Positions 60,414 through 64,000 of a stretch of 64,000 bases of DNA are shown one piece after another (position 1 is the first letter of the stretch; each line of letters begins with the position of its first letter). A program made the translations under genes and the position numbers. The notes beneath the pieces are model-generated. The model was not told the DNA's origin, did not search any database, and saw nothing but the letters and a program-made list of their open reading frames with translations. Origin of the DNA: Bacillus sp. RO2 (lineage in GTDB: Bacteria > Bacillota > Bacilli > Bacillales > Bacillaceae_I); assembly GCF_012911845.1 (NCBI RefSeq), contig NZ_JAAXCU010000033.1:1-64000 (forward strand), written 5' to 3'.

Positions 60414-61265
60414 ATGAAAAAGAAACATTTTTCTGTTTTGGTAATATTACTCTTGTTAACAGGCTGTTCCAAACAATTGGATGATGTTAACTGGAAGTTT
60501 TGGGAGTATTTTACTAACGATGGAGCGCAAGAGGTTGTAGAGGAGACTCCATCTGAAGAAGAACCTGTGGAAGAAGAACAACCAGAAGAAAGCCCGCAGA
60601 CTGAGGCCCCGCCTGAAACCAATGAGAATCAGTACGTACTGGAAGAGCCTTTTTTCACCGTATTAAATGAAGAAAAGGTGATTGAAAATACAGAAAATCT
60701 ATTGGTGCTAGTAAATAAAAATCAGTCTCTGCCAGCTGATTATGTTCCCAATGATTTGACCATTCCAGATGTACCGTTTTCCTTTGAGGGAGACTATGAA
60801 AAAAAATACCTTAGGGAAGCAGCTGCACGTGCATTGGAAGAGCTTTTTGCTGCAGCAAAAGCTGAAAATGTAGAGATCTTTGCTGTATCGGGTTATCGTT
60901 CCTATGAAACGCAGTATGGAATCTATAATACCTACTTAAAAAAGTGGGGAGAAGAAAAAACAAATGCTGTTTCTGCTATTCCAGGACATAGTGAACATCA
61001 AACAGGTCTTGCAATGGACATTTCAAGCAGGTCTGCAGCGCTGGATTTGACAGAGGAATTCGGAAACACCCCTGAAGGAAAATGGGTGAAAGAACATGCA
61101 AGTGAACATGGTTTCATTATCCGATACCCAAAGGATGGGGAAGTGATTACAGGTTATCAATATGAGCCTTGGCATCTTCGTTATGTTGGCAAAGAGGTCG
61201 CTGCTTATATGGATGAACATGATCTAACCTTAGAAGAATTTTTTGACCGTGCGATAAAACAGTAA
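60414..61265 (+). CDS. yodJ: D-alanyl-D-alanine carboxypeptidase lipoprotein, VanY family (YodJ-like)
   Basis: The 283-residue protein has a lipobox with Cys18 (LLTGC), an acidic Glu/Pro linker (about 40-72) that spans the wall, and a C-terminal VanY peptidase domain. Seen: VSGYRSYETQYGIY, zinc motif SEHQTGLAMD and EPWHLRYVG. It trims the terminal D-Ala from peptidoglycan pentapeptides. The start follows AAAAGGTGA. A bidirectional terminator ends the gene. Confidence 0.93.
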   Translation: MKKKHFSVLVILLLLTGCSKQLDDVNWKFWEYFTNDGAQEVVEETPSEEEPVEEEQPEESPQTEAPPETNENQYVLEEPFFTVLNEEKVIENTENLLVLVNKNQSLPADYVPNDLTIPDVPFSFEGDYEKKYLREAAARALEELFAAAKAENVEIFAVSGYRSYETQYGIYNTYLKKWGEEKTNAVSAIPGHSEHQTGLAMDISSRSAALDLTEEFGNTPEGKWVKEHASEHGFIIRYPKDGEVITGYQYEPWHLRYVGKEVAAYMDEHDLTLEEFFDRAIKQ

Positions 61266-61272
61266 AGAAAGG

Positions 61273-61311
61273 AAAACCTCAACCATATGTGATCTGGTTG
61301 AGGTTTTTTAT
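61273..61311. terminator. Bidirectional terminator between yodJ and the ZIP gene
   Basis: AAAACCTCAACC (61273-61284) pairs perfectly with GGTTGAGGTTTT (61296-61307), followed by T on the + strand. Confidence 0.93.
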
Positions 61312-62039
61312 AGTATTCCGCTTGAAAGAACATAGGAGCATAGTAGACCCAGGGCGGAGAGGAGACCAACGATGGGACCGCCTTCTTCAAATGCTTCAGG
61401 CATCATGGTGGAAGCGACCATCGCGATGATCCCCCCTGCTGCAAGTCCACTTACAAGATATATGTAGAGTTCATTTAATTCTTTAAAAACTACATAACCA
61501 AAGACCGAACTTAATGTGGTCAAAATAAACACAATCGTCCAAAGAAACAATATTTTTTTTCTAGAATAACCATCTTTTCTAAGACCCACAGAACTAGACA
61601 ACGCCTCGGGAATATTACTGATAAAAATGGCCAGGACAATTACCCAACTAACCGTATTGGATTTTATCAGGCTAACACCAATTATGACAGATTCAGGAAT
61701 GGAGTCCATAATCGAACCGATAAAAATCGCCAAGCCAGAATGTCCTTCGCTTTTTTCTTTTGAACGTTTGCGTTCTTTGCCGCCCTTTTTTATAATCACC
61801 ATTTCTAAGAGGGTGAACAAAGCAGCACCGATTAGAAATCCAAAAATGACATAGCTGTACCCAGTCTGCTTTTCTATTTTCCCCATTAGTTCAAATGATG
61901 CCGCTCCAATAAGTACGCCGGTACCAAACGCCATGATAAATCCAGTTAATTTTCGCGGGATAGGTACAAATAATCCCACTACAGCTCCAAGCAGTAAAGC
62001 ACCGCCGGCGACTGCTCCCCAAAATAAAGCGCCAGTCAT
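61308..62039 (-). CDS. ZIP family metal transporter
   Basis: The ATG at 62039 follows GGGTGAAATTT (243 residues). About eight membrane helices are seen. The two ZIP signature helices carry metal ligands: GSIMDSIPESVIIGVS (about 110-125) and FISNIPEALSSS. A basic loop KKGGKERKRSKEK lies before the first of them. It likely moves zinc or a related divalent ion. No regulator or Zur box is visible. Confidence 0.88.
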   Translation of the reverse strand: MTGALFWGAVAGGALLLGAVVGLFVPIPRKLTGFIMAFGTGVLIGAASFELMGKIEKQTGYSYVIFGFLIGAALFTLLEMVIIKKGGKERKRSKEKSEGHSGLAIFIGSIMDSIPESVIIGVSLIKSNTVSWVIVLAIFISNIPEALSSSVGLRKDGYSRKKILFLWTIVFILTTLSSVFGYVVFKELNELYIYLVSGLAAGGIIAMVASTMMPEAFEEGGPIVGLLSALGLLCSYVLSSGIL

Positions 62040-62167
62040 AAATTTCACCCGTTTCGTCCTTGAAAATTTTTATATTACTAATGTGTACGAAAAAAAATAC
62101 AACATACTTTAATTGTATTTTTGACAAAATACAAAGGTACTTGGTTCAATCGTTAGGAGGAATGAAA

Positions 62168-63295
62168 GTGAACAGGTTTTATCCTTATGTTTTAATTACT
62201 GTTGTCATCAGTGTGTTTTTGTTTAATATGAGCATACCCGGCTATGTTTCCGCTTTTGGGGAAAGGGAGGGGACGGCACAATATTATGCACAGACATCGC
62301 TGGATTCTCAATATATATCCGAAATGCCAGTTCCTAAAGCGGTTGTTAAAGCAATAAAAAAAGGGGAGTGGGTTGAAATTAGCCACCCTGTTCCTCCGAC
62401 AGATGTATACATTAAACTAAATAAAGATAATCAATATGCGGTTGATCATCAAATGAATATATATGACCTAAAAGAGAACAGGGCGATCTTGGAACTGCCT
62501 GATAAGGTGATTCATCAATTAACAAAAGACATGAAGAAACTTTATAGGATTCATTATGGCGATCTGATTACATGGAATGAAGCGAATAGCGCATTGCCTC
62601 GTTATAGCAGCTTTACCGTATTGGATTTGGATACTGGAAGGACCTTTGAGGTTCAAAGGAGAGCAGGATCTTATCATGCAGATGTACAACCCTTAACAAA
62701 CGAAGATACGAAAATAATGAAAGAAATATACAGGGGAACATGGAGTTGGGATCGCAGGGCGATTCTCATTCTGTCTCAAGACCATAAATATGCTGCCTCC
62801 ATGCATGGGATGCCTCATGGTAAAGGGGCATTACAGAACGGGTTTCCAGGTCATTTCTGTATACACTTCCAAGACAGCATTACCCATAAGTCACGTAAGA
62901 TGGATCATGCACACTCCATTATGATAAAAAAAGCTGCAGGTGAATGGTTAGATCATACAGAAAAGCTATCACCTGCAGAAATTGTGGATGCTACCGTTTT
63001 ATCTATTCATCAACATGACTGGTTTATACTTGCATCCGTTCTTGATGATAAAAACAGGGTTCTGTTGAAAGAAAAAATTAAATTTTTGGAAGAAATTGAT
63101 CTTGTTAAAAGACTTTCTGATTTGCCTGCCGACCGTGATTATGACACAAAACTTTACTATCCAATCACTGTAAAGCTATATATCCATAGGGATACAACAG
63201 GTACGGAATCAAGGCAGGTCACCTTTCAACTTTACAGAGGTTCTATTGAAGAGCCATGGACAGTGGATTTAAACAACTTGATTAAGCAACTTTAA
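62168..63295 (+). CDS. Secreted protein of unknown function
   Basis: The GTG at 62168 has AGGAGG with 7-nt spacing (375 residues); the ATG at 62162 is too close. A signal peptide or anchor covers about 6-28. The middle contains HGMPHGKGALQNGFPGHFCI followed by HFQDSITHKSRKMDHAH. The nearby His, Gly, Cys and His recall peptidoglycan-active cysteine enzymes such as YkuD-like transpeptidases, but the spacing is unlike them, so I give no activity. It has no operon partner. Confidence 0.7.
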   Translation: MNRFYPYVLITVVISVFLFNMSIPGYVSAFGEREGTAQYYAQTSLDSQYISEMPVPKAVVKAIKKGEWVEISHPVPPTDVYIKLNKDNQYAVDHQMNIYDLKENRAILELPDKVIHQLTKDMKKLYRIHYGDLITWNEANSALPRYSSFTVLDLDTGRTFEVQRRAGSYHADVQPLTNEDTKIMKEIYRGTWSWDRRAILILSQDHKYAASMHGMPHGKGALQNGFPGHFCIHFQDSITHKSRKMDHAHSIMIKKAAGEWLDHTEKLSPAEIVDATVLSIHQHDWFILASVLDDKNRVLLKEKIKFLEEIDLVKRLSDLPADRDYDTKLYYPITVKLYIHRDTTGTESRQVTFQLYRGSIEEPWTVDLNNLIKQL

Positions 63296-63304
63296 GAAAT
63301 AGAA

Positions 63305-63346
63305 AGGAGGCTCCTAGCCAGGCCAGGAGTCTTCCTCTATTTTTTA
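63305..63346. terminator. Hairpin between convergent genes
   Basis: GGAGGCTCCT and AGGAGTCTTCC pair with a bulge, followed by a T-rich run (TCTATTTTTT). It ends the secreted-protein gene and overlaps the 3' end of the Hsp20-like gene. Confidence 0.65.
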
Positions 63347-63840
63347 GATTTTGTTTTTATGATTTCAATCGGAACTTTGGTTATCGGGATAATTGTTTCT
63401 TTTGGTATTCTTATCTCTACAATGCCATCTTGATATTTCGCCTTTGAGCTATTTCCCTTAACGATGCAAGGTAAAGGGATGGTCTGTTTATTGCCTGGTT
63501 TGGGTAGATTGTCAATATATAAAGTAGTTGTATTATGAGAGGTTTTAATTTGGGATAGTTGCTCTTCAGATGCAACCGGAAAGCGGACAAATACTTCTTC
63601 ATGTGTTTCAAATACTTTTGCCTCAAATCCTGCTTTCTTCGATTTTTTCTTTTTTGCTTGGGCAGATTTCAATAGATCGAATGACTGTGCAAAAAAGTCT
63701 GTGGAACCTAAGGCCTGTGGATTAGGAGGCAATTTCCCTTGCATTGCTTTTGTCATCCAGTTTTCCACATCTGTTTGTTTGAATATATCCTGTTTCATGT
63801 AATCCTTTGGAAAAGGAAACATCTTGTTCCAAGGCAGCAT
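63337..63840 (-). CDS. Hsp20/alpha-crystallin-like protein (GerT/CotP type)
   Basis: ATG 63840 follows GGAGG by 8 nt (167 residues). The N-terminus MLPWNKMFPFPKDYMKQDIF is typical of spore-related Hsp20 proteins. The C-terminal ~90 residues are beta-rich, with VFVRFPVASEEQ and DGIVEIRIPKE, which is the alpha-crystallin GxLxI-type region in changed form. GerT and CotP of B. subtilis are coat or germination proteins; membership here is an inference from size and layout. Confidence 0.75.
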   Translation of the reverse strand: MLPWNKMFPFPKDYMKQDIFKQTDVENWMTKAMQGKLPPNPQALGSTDFFAQSFDLLKSAQAKKKKSKKAGFEAKVFETHEEVFVRFPVASEEQLSQIKTSHNTTTLYIDNLPKPGNKQTIPLPCIVKGNSSKAKYQDGIVEIRIPKETIIPITKVPIEIIKTKSKK

Positions 63841-63913
63841 GTTGAATCCCTCCAATTAGACTGTTCTTACTCTAAACTATTCTCTTTTAATGTAAAATGT
63901 TAGAACCAATTGT

Positions 63914-63942
63914 TTGACGTTCGCCCATTTTTTTACTATACT
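63914..63942 (+). promoter_or_regulatory. SigA promoter of the gene at the right edge
   Basis: TTGACG (63914-63919), a 17-bp spacer and TATACT (63937-63942). Confidence 0.8.
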
Positions 63943-63989
63943 AAATTAATCTCGAATTCAAGATATTATTAGAGGAGGAGTGGCTGATC

Positions 63990-64000
63990 ATGAAACACAT
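63990..64000 (+). CDS. Start of a gene cut by the window edge
   Basis: ATG AAA CAC AT follows AGAGGAGGAG with about 9-nt spacing and a good SigA promoter 48 bp upstream. Only three codons are inside the window, so the product cannot be named. Confidence 0.6.

Noticed and set aside
62168-63295. YkuD-type L,D-transpeptidase call
   Set aside because: A His/Gly/Cys-containing segment is present, but the spacing and surrounding residues differ from the catalytic motif, so no activity is assigned.

Overview
The window looks like chromosomal DNA of an endospore-forming Bacillaceae species related to Bacillus. It is AT-rich, with strong Shine-Dalgarno sequences and frequent GTG/TTG starts. It carries two GerA-type germinant receptor operons, spore transglutaminase, YjcZ-type sporulation peptides, TnrA with its operator, and a long stretch whose content and order recall the Bacillus subtilis thyB-dfrA / ypmQRS / msrAB / kamA-yod / deoD-yodJ region. 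The synteny statement rests on memory, not on an alignment.

Layout. 1-990: ten tandem 52-bp repeats and a decayed dispersed-repeat arm. 1-8 kb: an ATLF-type metalloprotease, thyA-dfrA-plsC, an SRAP protein, degV, a PCYCGC lipoprotein and a nucleoside hydrolase-like gene. 8-11.8 kb: gerA-gerB-gerC operon 1. 12.4-24.6 kb: a tightly packed eight-gene operon (membrane protein, ABC ATPase and permease, coiled-coil/(QG)22 protein, MoxR, DUF58, two vWA membrane proteins) with no function I can name. 24.6-30.6 kb: MFS efflux, SCO1/YpmQ, YpmR, YpmS, YjcZ peptides and a DUF4397 protein. 30.6-38.7 kb: CstA transporter with a LytS/LytT-type two-component system, tnrA, an FbpA-like pair, tgl, a COG0523 GTPase and MsrAB. 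39-41 kb: a chemoreceptor and a YjcZ-like peptide behind a SigK-like promoter. 41.4-54.3 kb: the lysine 2,3-aminomutase (kam/yod) cluster, split by a second germinant receptor operon whose gerB is frameshifted in an A7 tract. 54.3-64 kb: a nest of dispersed repeats, yodN, yozD, yppC, yodL, deoD, a YjbQ protein, yodJ, a ZIP transporter, a secreted protein and an Hsp20-like protein.

How the genes work together. KamA makes beta-lysine and YodP would acetylate it. YodQ, YodR/S and YodT supply a deacylase, a CoA-transferase and an aminotransferase for further use. A sigma-54 activator precedes kamA, and an exact -24/-12 promoter lies between them. TnrA has an exact TnrA/GlnR box centred near -51 of its own promoter. 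The LytS/T-CstA group resembles pyruvate- or peptide-sensing systems paired with CstA-family importers.

The most unusual DNA-level structures are four. A composite intergenic element has two inversely oriented GC-rich arms and recurs six times in various states of decay. A 217-bp insertion with inverted ends and an 8-bp duplication is nested inside one copy. Two helically phased direct-repeat arrays have exact 20-bp and 21-bp periods. A 52-bp tandem array sits at the left edge. Several small genes under 60 codons (YozD, FbpA-like, YjcZ-like and others) were found by reading ribosome binding sites.
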